NCBI GenBank assembly: GCA_021778875.1
Contig: JAJYBT010000069.1
Coordinates: 1-8,245, forward strand
Source: Acidobacteriota bacterium
GTDB lineage: Bacteria > Acidobacteriota > Terriglobia > Terriglobales > Acidobacteriaceae
Length of the DNA: 8,245 nucleotides
Direction: 5' to 3'
Shown: positions 1 to 8,119 of the stretch, in pieces
Numbering within the stretch: the first letter of the stretch is position 1
How the letters are laid out: every line of letters begins with the position of its first letter
Notes under the pieces: model-generated
Seen by the model: only the letters and a program-made list of their open reading frames with translations
What the model was told of the DNA's origin: nothing
The model's database searches: none
Position numbers and translations under genes: made by a program

Positions 1-837
1 GTGCAGGTGGAGGAGCGGCAGCAGGCGCACACGCAGCAGTTGAACGAGGTGCTGCCGACGATTCAGGCAACGCTGATTCGCGAGAAGTCAGCGGCGGCGC
101 AGGAGAACTATGCGCGGCAACTGACGTCGGAGGCCATCAAGAGCGGCCTGCAGGCGACGGCAACGGCGCATCATCTGCAACTGGTGACGGCGCCGCCGGT
201 GGCGGAGCAGGGCGTGATTGCAGCGCTGCCGGACAGCTCGGCACTGCTGGCCAAGGCGTTCCAGTCCAAGCAGGGAGACCCGGCGCAGTTTGCGCCGACG
301 GGCGAAGGCTACGCGGTGTTCCAGGTGACGGGCGTGACCGCGGCGCATGCTCCGGCGTTTGCGGACTGGAAGAGCAACGTGCTGGATGACTATCGCGCGG
401 AGAAGCTGCCTGCGCTGCTGGGCCAGAAGACGAAGGAACTGTCAGAGCTGGCCAAGAACCTGAACGATCTGGCCAAGGCCGCCAAGCAGGAAGGCGCGAC
501 GGTGAAGTCGAGCGACCTGGTGAAGCTGAGCGACCAGGTGCCGGATCTGGGCCAGGTGGGCCAGGTGGCTCCGCAGCTGTTTGACCTGGCTCCGGGCAAC
601 ATCAGCGGGCCGATCAACGCAGGGCGCACGGGCGTGGTGGCGAAGATTGTGGACAAGGAGCAGCCTACGCCGGACGAGATCCAGAAGAACATGGATCAGA
701 CGCGCGACCAGATGCTGGACCAGCGCCGCAGCGAGGCCTTTGAGGTCTTTGCCAGCAACGTGATCAATGACTACAAGAAGCGCAACCGCATCCGCGTGAA
801 TCCGAAGCCGCAGGGATCGCAGATTCCCGGCCAGTAG
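1..837 (+). CDS. PpiD/SurA-like peptidyl-prolyl cis-trans isomerase, C-terminal part (5' end outside window)
   Basis: The reading frame is open from the first base, so the gene very likely begins upstream. 278 codons are visible, ending in TAG at 835-837. Residues ~1-50 are Q/E/A-rich and predicted helical, as in the long helical arms of PpiD/SurA chaperones. Residues ~185-220 contain a phrase around 'FDLAPGNISGPI' followed by a GRTGVVAKIVDK stretch. This matches the closing part of a parvulin-type rotamase module (the 'GeiS-pv-t--G-hii-v' pattern of the family). The tail (~221-278) is a charged helix ending in a Pro/Gln-rich end. Such proteins are anchored in or exported across the inner membrane and help fold outer-membrane or periplasmic proteins. 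The signal/anchor and the main catalytic parvulin domain would lie upstream and cannot be seen. A strong terminator follows 26 nt after the stop, so this is the last gene of its transcript. The family call is fairly sure; PpiD versus SurA versus a lineage-specific parvulin is not settled. Confidence 0.7.
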   Translation: MQVEERQQAHTQQLNEVLPTIQATLIREKSAAAQENYARQLTSEAIKSGLQATATAHHLQLVTAPPVAEQGVIAALPDSSALLAKAFQSKQGDPAQFAPTGEGYAVFQVTGVTAAHAPAFADWKSNVLDDYRAEKLPALLGQKTKELSELAKNLNDLAKAAKQEGATVKSSDLVKLSDQVPDLGQVGQVAPQLFDLAPGNISGPINAGRTGVVAKIVDKEQPTPDEIQKNMDQTRDQMLDQRRSEAFEVFASNVINDYKKRNRIRVNPKPQGSQIPGQ

Positions 838-863
838 GCAGGGCGCGGAGGCAAACCGCAATG

Positions 864-894
864 AGGCCCGCATCGCTGCGATGCGGGCCTTTTT
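864..894 (+). terminator. Rho-independent terminator after the PPIase gene
   Basis: A perfect 12-bp inverted repeat (864-875 with 879-890, GC-rich) encloses a 3-nt loop (876-878) and runs directly into five T residues (890-894). It sits 26 nt after the TAG of the upstream gene and ends transcription on the + strand. The opposite strand has no T-run after the hairpin, so it is probably one-directional. It also argues against any malQ start before ~895. Confidence 0.92.
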
Positions 895-950
895 GTATGC
901 AAGGCGGGAAACCGCGAAGGTTTTTTGCACGCGGGGCGCGGCGCGGCGGA

Positions 951-956
951 GATAAT
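951..956 (+). promoter_or_regulatory. -10-like hexamer (GATAAT) just before malQ
   Basis: GATAAT differs from TATAAT at one position and ends 6 nt before the malQ ATG. It lies between the upstream terminator and the start codon, where a promoter is expected. A TTGCAC at 925-930 is -35-like, but its 20-nt spacer is too long for a standard sigma-70 promoter. If this is the -10, transcription would begin at or within a few bases of the ATG, giving a leaderless mRNA. The assignment rests on sequence resemblance only. Confidence 0.35.
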
Positions 957-962
957 GCGGAC

Positions 963-2513
963 ATGGAGTTTCAACGTTCGTCTGGTGTGTTGCTGCATGT
1001 GAGTTCGCTGCCGTCGTATGGCGGCATTGGAGACCTGGGCCCGGCCGCGTATGAGTTTGTGGAGTTTCTGGCGGCGGCCAAACAGCATGTGTGGCAGGTG
1101 CTGCCGCTGTGTCCCACGGGATATGGGAACTCGCCGTATGCGGGGTCGTCGGCGTTTGCGGGGAATCCGTTTTTGATCAGCCTGGAGTTTTTGTCGGACT
1201 GGGGCTGGATAGACGGAGAGCGCATTGCCGGGCTGGCAGGCCGCAGCGGAAACGTGGACTTTGGCGACGTGGAGAGCCGCAAGCTGCCGCTGCTGGAAGA
1301 GGCAGCAGGAAACTTTCTGGATCGCGGCGCACATGACCCGAAGCTTGCGGCGCAGTGGCAGGAGTTTCAGGAGTTTTGCCGCGCGGAAGAAAACTGGCTG
1401 GCAGACTATGCGCTGTATGCGGTACTGCGCCGGGTGTACAAGACGGGCGCGTGGACCGAGTGGCCGGAAGAACTACGGCGGCGCGAGCCGCATGCGGTGG
1501 CGCGCGCGGCGGCCGAGCACGGCCGCGCGCTGGCACAGGAACAGGCGCTGCAGTTTGCCTTTGCCAAACAATGGACAGACCTGCGCGAAGCGGCGGCGCG
1601 AAGCAGCATCCGCATCCTGGGCGATGTGGCCATCTTTGTGAACATGGACTCGGCGGATGTGTGGGTCCACCCGGCCATTTTCGACCTGGACGCGGATTTG
1701 AAGCCGGTGCGGATTGCGGGCGTGCCGCCGGATTACTTTTCGCCGACGGGACAGCGCTGGGGGAATCCGCTGTATCGCTGGGAGATGCTGGCGATGCGCG
1801 AGTATGACTGGTGGGTGGAGCGCATCCGGCGAGCGCGCGAGCTGTACGACATTGTGCGTCTGGATCACTTCCGCGGCTTTGAGGCGTACTGGTCGATTCC
1901 CGCGGAGGAAGAGACGGCGGTGAATGGCGAATGGGTTCCGGGACCGGGGCGGGCGCTGTTTGAGGCGCTGGAAGCGGCGCTGGGACCGCTGCCGCTGGTA
2001 GCCGAGGACCTGGGCGTGATTACCGCAGAGGTGGATGCGCTGCGGCTGGGCCTGGGCATGCCGGGGATGAAGGTGCTGCAGTTCGGCTTTGGCGACAAGG
2101 CTGCACATAACCACCTGCCGCACCAGTTTGTGCCTGCCACGGTGGCCTATTCGGGCACGCACGACAACGACACGACGCAGGGCTGGTGGCAGACTTCGGG
2201 CGAGGCGGAGCGCCGCGCCACGGAGGCGCTGGTGGGTCCGGTGCACGACCGGCCGGCGTGGCCGCTGATTCGCGCGGCGAATGCGAGCGTGGCACAGATG
2301 GCGATTGCCCCGGCGCAGGACTTGCTGGAACTGGGGTCTAAGGCGCGCATGAATACGCCGGCGGTGGCGACGGGCAACTGGAGCTGGCGTGCTCCGGAGC
2401 GGTGCTGGACGCCGGAGCTGGCGGCGCGGCTGGCGGCTATCACCGAGGTGACGGACCGCGAGAACGATCCGCTGGGCACGGCGGAGGCAGAGAGCGGCAG
2501 CACGAAAGACTGA
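963..2513 (+). CDS. malQ: 4-alpha-glucanotransferase (amylomaltase / disproportionating enzyme, GH77)
   Basis: This cytoplasmic enzyme transfers alpha-1,4-glucan segments between maltodextrins and releases glucose, in maltose, maltodextrin and glycogen metabolism. The protein is 516 aa, the size of the compact Thermus-type GH77 enzymes (about 500 aa) and shorter than the ~690-aa E. coli form. Family landmarks appear in order: substrate-site GNSPYAGSSAFAGNP (~55-69), GDVAIFVNMDSADVW (~220-234), GVPPDYFSPTGQRWGNPLY (~253-271), the nucleophile motif RLDHFRGF (Asp301), the acid/base motif AEDLG (Glu348) and the transition-state Asp in GTHDND (Asp401). All three catalytic carboxylates are present with family-like spacing. 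I chose ATG 963 because homologues begin about 7 residues before the G-V/I-L-LHxSSLPS segment. In-frame codons before it run through the upstream terminator hairpin. A weak GGAG lies 11 nt upstream. The gene stands alone, with no glycogen or maltose genes beside it. The C-terminal ~15 residues (Glu/Ser-rich) look like an unstructured tail. Confidence 0.95.
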   Translation: MEFQRSSGVLLHVSSLPSYGGIGDLGPAAYEFVEFLAAAKQHVWQVLPLCPTGYGNSPYAGSSAFAGNPFLISLEFLSDWGWIDGERIAGLAGRSGNVDFGDVESRKLPLLEEAAGNFLDRGAHDPKLAAQWQEFQEFCRAEENWLADYALYAVLRRVYKTGAWTEWPEELRRREPHAVARAAAEHGRALAQEQALQFAFAKQWTDLREAAARSSIRILGDVAIFVNMDSADVWVHPAIFDLDADLKPVRIAGVPPDYFSPTGQRWGNPLYRWEMLAMREYDWWVERIRRARELYDIVRLDHFRGFEAYWSIPAEEETAVNGEWVPGPGRALFEALEAALGPLPLVAEDLGVITAEVDALRLGLGMPGMKVLQFGFGDKAAHNHLPHQFVPATVAYSGTHDNDTTQGWWQTSGEAERRATEALVGPVHDRPAWPLIRAANASVAQMAIAPAQDLLELGSKARMNTPAVATGNWSWRAPERCWTPELAARLAAITEVTDRENDPLGTAEAESGSTKD

Positions 2514-2555
2514 CTCGCAGGTGTTGCCGTCGTTGGCACAATTGCGGTGGCGTGT

Positions 2556-2583
2556 TTGCCGGGCGGCTGAATCTTGCTATGCT
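2556..2583 (+). promoter_or_regulatory. Putative sigma-70-type promoter of the ABC transporter operon
   Basis: TTGCCG (2556-2561) and TATGCT (2578-2583) are separated by 16 nt, and each matches its consensus at four of six positions. The predicted start of transcription (~2590) falls within about 2 nt of the ATG at 2592, so the mRNA would have almost no leader. No good Shine-Dalgarno sequence precedes that ATG. The 78-bp gap after malQ shows no terminator, so read-through from malQ is also possible. Confidence 0.4.
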
Positions 2584-2591
2584 GGCGGCAC

Positions 2592-3389
2592 ATGGAAACT
2601 CCGGCGATTGAGACGCGAGGACTGACGCGGCGCTTTGGGGAACTGACGGCTGTGTGCGATGTGACGCTGAGCGTGGCGCCGGGCCAGTTCTTTGGCTTTC
2701 TGGGACCGAACGGGGCGGGAAAGTCCACCACCATCAAGATGCTGACCGGGCTGCTGGAGCCGAGCGCGGGCACGATCTCGATTCTGGGCCAGCCGTTCTC
2801 TGCCAGCGCGCTGGGGCTGAAGCAGCAGATTGGCGTGGTGCCGGAGGGCATGGCGCTGATGGGACGGCTGACGGCGCCGGAGTATCTGCGGTTTGTGGGC
2901 CGCATGTACGGGCTGGATCGCGAGACGACGAATGCGCGCACAGAGGAGCTGCTGGAATTCATGCAGCTGGCGGGCGAGCGGCGCAAGCTGATCACGGACT
3001 ACTCGCATGGGATGCAGAAGAAGCTGGCGCTGGCGGCGGCGGTGATTCACGCGCCGAAGGTGCTGTTTCTGGATGAGCCGTTTGAGGGCGTGGATGCCAT
3101 TGCAGCAGGCATGCTGAAGGCGATGCTGCAGCGGATGATTCAGCGCGGCGCAACCATCTTTTTAACTACGCATGTGCTGGAGATTGTGGAGCGGCTGTGC
3201 AGCCACGTGGCCATCATTCACCAGGGGCGGCTGGTGGCGAACGGGTCGATAGAGGAGCTGCGCGCGGGCGTTGCCAGCACGCTGCCAGGTGCGACAGGCG
3301 AGGAACGGCTGACGCTGGAGGAGATTTTTCTTTCCATTGTGGGTGCGAGCAGCCGGGAAGCGGGGCAGGAGCTCTCATGGCTGGCGTAG
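2592..3389 (+). CDS. ABC transporter ATP-binding protein (NatA/EcsA-like, ABC-2 type)
   Basis: This 265-aa soluble ATPase energises the membrane partner encoded directly downstream. It carries the full ABC set: Walker A GPNGAGKST (38-46), Q-loop region with Glu85 where many families have Gln (IGVVPE), a signature variant YSHGMQKKL (138-146) in place of LSGGQ, Walker B VLFLDEP (157-163, catalytic Glu162), D-loop Asp168, and switch His194 in LTTHVLE. The 'Y/S-x-G-M' signature and the Glu in the Q-loop are common in the NatA/EcsA/multidrug-efflux branch, so they do not imply loss of activity. I chose ATG 2592 because the next in-frame upstream start (a TTG at 2574) would overlap the -10-like element and adds residues unlike the family. 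The C-terminal ~30 residues, with a TLEEIFLSIVG helix (~241-251), resemble the regulatory tail of ABC-2 ATPases. The gene overlaps the permease by 13 nt, indicating translational coupling. The substrate is unknown. Confidence 0.93.
   Translation: METPAIETRGLTRRFGELTAVCDVTLSVAPGQFFGFLGPNGAGKSTTIKMLTGLLEPSAGTISILGQPFSASALGLKQQIGVVPEGMALMGRLTAPEYLRFVGRMYGLDRETTNARTEELLEFMQLAGERRKLITDYSHGMQKKLALAAAVIHAPKVLFLDEPFEGVDAIAAGMLKAMLQRMIQRGATIFLTTHVLEIVERLCSHVAIIHQGRLVANGSIEELRAGVASTLPGATGEERLTLEEIFLSIVGASSREAGQELSWLA
3367..3371 (+). promoter_or_regulatory. Ribosome binding site of the permease gene, inside the ATPase gene
   Basis: AGGAG lies 5 nt before the ATG at 3377, within the last codons of the ATPase gene. 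It is the clearest Shine-Dalgarno sequence in the window and fixes the permease start. Much longer in-frame extensions upstream are therefore shadow sequence of the ATPase gene. Confidence 0.75.
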
Positions 3390-5056
3390 AGCCGCTGAGC
3401 CGCCTGGCGCGCGCGCAGTACGCGGCGCTGGCGCAGATGCGCTGGCAGGCGCTTCGCAATCGAATGCGCTCGAGCGAGGGCGTGTTCGAGTTTGGCGCGC
3501 GCGCGGTGGGCTACGGCATCTACGGCATGATGGGGCTGGGGCTTGCGACGGTGGCGGGCCTGGCAGCGTATCAGATTACCGCGCAGCGCATGTGGCCGCT
3601 GCTGCCGGCGCTGTTCTGGATGCTGTGCCTGATCTGGCAGATGGTGCCGGTGGCGCTGGCTTCCTTTCAAGAACAGTTTGACTTGAGCGTTCTGCTGCGC
3701 TTTCCGCTTGGCTTCAGCACGTTTTTTGTGTTGAACGTGGTGTTTGGTCTGCTGGATGTCTCGACGCTACTGGGCGGGCTGTGCAGCATTGGCATTTTGA
3801 CTGGGGTGACGCTGGCGCGACCGGATCTGTTTGCAATGACGGTGCTGGGGCTGCTGGGCTTTGCGGCGTTCAATGTGCTGTTGGCGCGGGTGATTCTGGC
3901 GTGGGTGGATCGATGGCTGTCGCAGCGGCGCACGCGCGAGATTCTAAGCGCGGTGTTTGTGCTGTTCCTGCTGAGCCTGCAGTTGCTGAACCCGGCGCTG
4001 CACGAGGCGCAAGATGCGCAGGACAAGGCGCGAGAGGCAGCGGCGGAGCGCTCGCTGGGGCGCAGGCTGGCGCCGTGGATCCGCAAGGGCTATGCGGTGC
4101 AGTGGTGGCTGCCGCCGGGGCTGACCGCCGTGGAGCTGACACGCGCCGCGGGACCGCATCCGGCGCGCGCGGCGCGCTCCCTGGGACTGCTGGGCGGATA
4201 TGTGCTGCTGGTGGGAGGTCTGCTGGCAGTGCGGCTGCGCGCGGAATATCGCGGCGAGAATCTTGGGGAGGCTCCGACAAAGAAAGAAGCTGCGCCGGCG
4301 CACGGCGCGTGGCTGCTGGATGGCACGGGGCCGATTGCCGCGGTGATGGAGAAGGAATTGCGCACGGTGATGCGATCGATGCCGCTGATCTACTCCGTGG
4401 GCGCGCCGCTGTTCATGGTGATCATTATCGGCAGCCTGTTCCACTCGAACGCGGGTGGCGCGGGGACTACATTCGCGCTGGCGCTGCCGCTATGCGTGGG
4501 GTATGCGCTGCTGGGCTCATCGCAGGTGATCTACAACAACCTGGGCGGCGAGGGCGCGGGCATTCAACTGCTGTTTCTTTCGCCTACGCCGATTCGCACG
4601 GTACTGTTTGCAAAGAACCTGTTTCATGCGGGGCTGTTCGGCCTGGTGGCGCTGCTGGCGGGGATTCTGGCGAGCTTGCGGCTGGGCTGGCCAAGCGCGA
4701 CACTGGCCATGGCGACAACGGCATGGGTGTTCTTTGCATTGCCTGCGAACCTGGCGGTGGGCAATTTGTTCAGCCTGAACATGCCGCATCGCATGAACCT
4801 GGGACGGCTGGGGCGGCAGCATGCATCGGCCTCGAGTGCGCTGCTGAGCATGCTGGTGCAATTTACACTGCTGGGCGTGGGCGCGATGGTGTTTGGGCCG
4901 TGCGTGTACTTTGGCCGGCTGTGGATGGCTGTGCCCATCTTTCTGCTGCTGGCCGCGGTTGCGTTTTACGCATGGCTGCGCGTGCTGCGCAATGCGGACG
5001 CGATGGCCAACCAGCGCCGAGAGACGCTGATTGGGACGCTGGCCAGAGCGGAATGA
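3377..5056 (+). CDS. ABC transporter permease, polytopic membrane protein (~12 TM segments)
   Basis: 559 aa, starting MAGVEPLSRLARAQY after a good ribosome binding site and overlapping the ATPase stop by 13 nt. Hydrophobic segments, by eye, lie near residues 40-65, 73-95, 113-147 (probably two), 153-177, 190-209, 268-288, 336-355, 366-386, 415-435, 442-466, 485-511 and 514-535. They fall into two halves of about six. The halves are separated by a charged, Ala/Glu/Arg-rich region (~210-260) and a hydrophilic stretch (~290-335). This suggests that one chain supplies both membrane halves of the transporter and pairs with a homodimer of the ATPase. The N-terminal ~35 residues are basic and cytoplasmic, as in ABC-2/EcsB-like exporters. 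Sequence alone gives no substrate: lipid, peptide, drug or polysaccharide export are all open. The membrane-partner role is nearly certain from context; the exact family is not. Confidence 0.88.
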   Translation: MAGVEPLSRLARAQYAALAQMRWQALRNRMRSSEGVFEFGARAVGYGIYGMMGLGLATVAGLAAYQITAQRMWPLLPALFWMLCLIWQMVPVALASFQEQFDLSVLLRFPLGFSTFFVLNVVFGLLDVSTLLGGLCSIGILTGVTLARPDLFAMTVLGLLGFAAFNVLLARVILAWVDRWLSQRRTREILSAVFVLFLLSLQLLNPALHEAQDAQDKAREAAAERSLGRRLAPWIRKGYAVQWWLPPGLTAVELTRAAGPHPARAARSLGLLGGYVLLVGGLLAVRLRAEYRGENLGEAPTKKEAAPAHGAWLLDGTGPIAAVMEKELRTVMRSMPLIYSVGAPLFMVIIIGSLFHSNAGGAGTTFALALPLCVGYALLGSSQVIYNNLGGEGAGIQLLFLSPTPIRTVLFAKNLFHAGLFGLVALLAGILASLRLGWPSATLAMATTAWVFFALPANLAVGNLFSLNMPHRMNLGRLGRQHASASSALLSMLVQFTLLGVGAMVFGPCVYFGRLWMAVPIFLLLAAVAFYAWLRVLRNADAMANQRRETLIGTLARAE

Positions 5057-5069
5057 CGCAAGCCTGGCG

Positions 5070-6515
5070 CTATTGCAGAGAAAGCTGCGCGTAACACAAC
5101 TGACGGGTGCGTGCCGTGGGCTGCACGTGCACGCTGCTGGCCAGCAGTGGAAGTGCGTCGGTGGGAAGAATCGCGTCGAGGGGCGAGCGGGTCTGCAGGA
5201 GAGCGGCGAGTTTATCGGCGTCTGCGGGGACGGCGAGCAGGACCGTGGGGCGATTGCTGTAAAAGGCTGCCGTGGGTGTGTCGAGATTCGTGGCGGAGCC
5301 GGGCAGCGTGAGAATGAGAAGCGGGCTGGAGCCGCGCGGACTCTGTGCCTGCCGCGCAAGCTGCGCGACTTGATTGGCGAGCGGATCGCCACTGCGTTGC
5401 AGGAATTTGGTGGAGGCAAGGGCGAGCCCAATGGTTACGACGGCGACGGTGGCGTATTGCACGACGCGCCATCGTTGGCCGGCGTCTGCGAGCAATCGAG
5501 CCGCTTCAATGGCGAGCGCGGGATAGACGGGCAGGATGTACCACGCGTGCTTGGTGGGGATGCATGAGTAAAGGAGTAACGTGCCGAGGATGAGAATCCA
5601 CGGGAGGTTGTAAGCCCATTGGCGGCGCCAGAGCCAGCGGACGGCGGCGAGGAGCGCGAGGATGCTCCAGGGGAATGCGCCGCGCAGGACGACCTGCAGA
5701 TAGAAGAATGGGCCGCCGCCGGAGCCTTCGAGCACGTGTGTTGCGCGGGCGGCGAGTTGATATCCGGCATAGCTGCTGAGGAAGGCGCGGCCATGCTGGG
5801 CCAGCATCCAGAGATGCCACGGGGCGACGATGACGAGGAAGAGAAGAGCGCCGGCGAAGATGTGCCTGGGCGCGATGACGATCTTGCCGTCGCGCTTGAT
5901 GAGCCAGTGGATTGCGATGGCCAGCGGCGCAAGCAGTACGGCCGGGCCTTTGATCATGGCTCCAAGGCCGATGGCGGCGCACATTGCGTAGAAGAAGAGA
6001 ACGCGCTGCGGAGTGATCCGCAGATAGAAGTAGACGGCGAGATAGATGCACAGGCAGAGGAGCGTGTCCGTTGTGCCCTGGCGCGCAACGTCGTCAAATT
6101 GCCGGGTGGTGAGCAGCGCGGCCGCGGCGATGAGAGCGGTGCGATTGTTTGCCAGGCGACGCGCGATGAGCAGCGTGAGAAGCACGACGCCGACGCCCGC
6201 GAGGGCAGAGGGAACGCGCGCCCAGAACTCCGAGACGCCGAAGATGCGGAAGAGCGTGGCTGTAATCCAGAAGCTGAGCGGAGGCTTTTGAAAGAAGGGC
6301 TGCTGCTGCCAGTGGAGCGTGAGCCACTGATGGCTGGTGAGGATTTCGCGCGAGACCTGCGCGTAGATGGCCTCATCCCAGTCCATGAGCGCGCCGTGGC
6401 CGAGATGGACGAGTAGCAGAAAGGACGCGAGCGCGACGACCACAGCCGCTTGCAAGGACTGCGCCCAGCGCGGTGGGAGCGTCTGTTGCGCTTCGAGTTG
6501 GGCGCTGGATCGCAA
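5070..6515 (-). CDS. Family 39 glycosyltransferase (ArnT/PMT-like, polyprenyl-phosphate sugar donor)
   Basis: An inner-membrane enzyme of the GT39/PMT_2 type, which moves a sugar from a polyprenyl-phosphate carrier to lipid A, a glycan or a protein on the outer face. With the TTG start at 6515 it is 481 aa. TM1 (~22-38) is followed by the catalytic-loop motif MDWDEAIYAQVSREI (Asp45, Asp47, Glu48) and by FFQKPPLSFW (KPPL 77-80), both hallmarks of the ArnT/PMT superfamily. Further landmarks are TTDTLL (~148-153), MIKGPAVLLAP (187-197) and KHAWYILPVYPALA (322-335). About 11 TM segments precede a soluble periplasmic C-terminal part (~370-481). The start is uncertain. The frame stays open back to a TTG at 6644, but that lies in the argG terminator. 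An extended -10 at 6596-6604 leaves TTG 6515 as the first usable in-frame start. The acceptor is unknown, and no carrier-loading enzyme or aminoarabinose gene is adjacent. The stop (TAG, 5070-5072) is 13 bp from the permease stop of the convergent operon. Confidence 0.88.
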   Translation of the reverse strand: MRSSAQLEAQQTLPPRWAQSLQAAVVVALASFLLLVHLGHGALMDWDEAIYAQVSREILTSHQWLTLHWQQQPFFQKPPLSFWITATLFRIFGVSEFWARVPSALAGVGVVLLTLLIARRLANNRTALIAAAALLTTRQFDDVARQGTTDTLLCLCIYLAVYFYLRITPQRVLFFYAMCAAIGLGAMIKGPAVLLAPLAIAIHWLIKRDGKIVIAPRHIFAGALLFLVIVAPWHLWMLAQHGRAFLSSYAGYQLAARATHVLEGSGGGPFFYLQVVLRGAFPWSILALLAAVRWLWRRQWAYNLPWILILGTLLLYSCIPTKHAWYILPVYPALAIEAARLLADAGQRWRVVQYATVAVVTIGLALASTKFLQRSGDPLANQVAQLARQAQSPRGSSPLLILTLPGSATNLDTPTAAFYSNRPTVLLAVPADADKLAALLQTRSPLDAILPTDALPLLASSVHVQPTARTRQLCYAQLSLQ

Positions 6516-6595
6516 GGGAATGGCGGATGGTGCGCGAAGGCCTGAGCGCGTGACATCCCCTGGCCATCGTGTATGACTCAGGTGGATTCGGCGCA

Positions 6596-6604
6596 ATTGT
6601 AGCA
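6596..6604 (-). promoter_or_regulatory. Extended -10 promoter element for the glycosyltransferase
   Basis: Read on the - strand, 6604 to 6596 is TGC-TACAAT: the TGn extension plus a five-of-six match to TATAAT. Extended -10 promoters can do without a -35, and none is evident at 17 nt. Transcription would begin near 6589, about 50 nt after the argG terminator and about 74 nt before TTG 6515. This makes the glycosyltransferase an independent unit from argG. Confidence 0.5.
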
Positions 6605-6641
6605 CGGGAGTGGATGGCGCTCTGCGTGGCGGACACTGATG

Positions 6642-6683
6642 CAAAACGAAAGCGCGGATCCGATGTGAGAGCGGGTCCGCGCT
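6642..6683 (-). terminator. Rho-independent terminator of argG
   Basis: On the - strand an 11-bp stem (6683-6673 with 6661-6651) has one internal C/A mismatch and the outer eight pairs unbroken. It encloses an 11-nt loop and is followed by a T-rich run (TTCGTTTTG, 6650-6642). It starts 24 nt after the argG stop codon. It separates argG from the downstream glycosyltransferase. Confidence 0.85.
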
Positions 6684-6707
6684 GGCTGGTGCAACGGTAT
6701 GCGTGCG

Positions 6708-8093
<1,386 letters not shown>

Positions 8094-8101
8094 TCAGCTC
8101 T

Positions 8102-8107
8102 ATTGTA
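8102..8107 (-). promoter_or_regulatory. -10 element (TACAAT) of the putative argG promoter
   Basis: TACAAT on the - strand matches TATAAT at five of six positions. It would give a start near 8095 and a leader of about 47 nt. No recognisable -35 is found at 16-18 nt upstream. That position is occupied by one arm of the palindrome at 8120-8146. Confidence 0.45.
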
Positions 8108-8119
8108 CTTGGCGGGAGG

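Noticed and set aside
861..962. N-terminal extension of malQ from the ATG at 861
   Set aside because: The codons run through a perfect terminator hairpin and encode residues absent from the family.
1473..2246. 257-codon open frame on the - strand opposite malQ
   Set aside because: Arg/His/Gln-rich shadow of conserved MalQ sequence.
2534..2546. Sigma-54-like TGGCAC...TTGC upstream of the ATPase
   Set aside because: Only 2 nt separate the TGGCAC and TTGC blocks; the -24/-12 spacing requires 5.
3197..3376. N-terminal extension of the permease
   Set aside because: It lies wholly within the ATPase gene; a good ribosome binding site marks ATG 3377.
3781..5094. 437-codon open frame in another + frame within the permease
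   Set aside because: Gly/Ala/Arg/Cys-rich shadow with no hydrophobic pattern. The overlapping frame gives coherent TM segments.
5057..5100. Possible bidirectional terminator between the permease and glycosyltransferase
   Set aside because: Only scattered GCGC-type pairing, no stable stem followed by T-run on either strand.
4517..5431. 304-codon open frame on the - strand across the convergent junction
   Set aside because: It runs across two real genes in the wrong frame, with His/Arg/Gln-rich low-complexity sequence.
5619..6416. 265-codon acidic open frame on the + strand opposite the glycosyltransferase
   Set aside because: Very Glu/Asp/Ala/Arg-rich with no domain; it is the mirror of a clear GT39 coding sequence.
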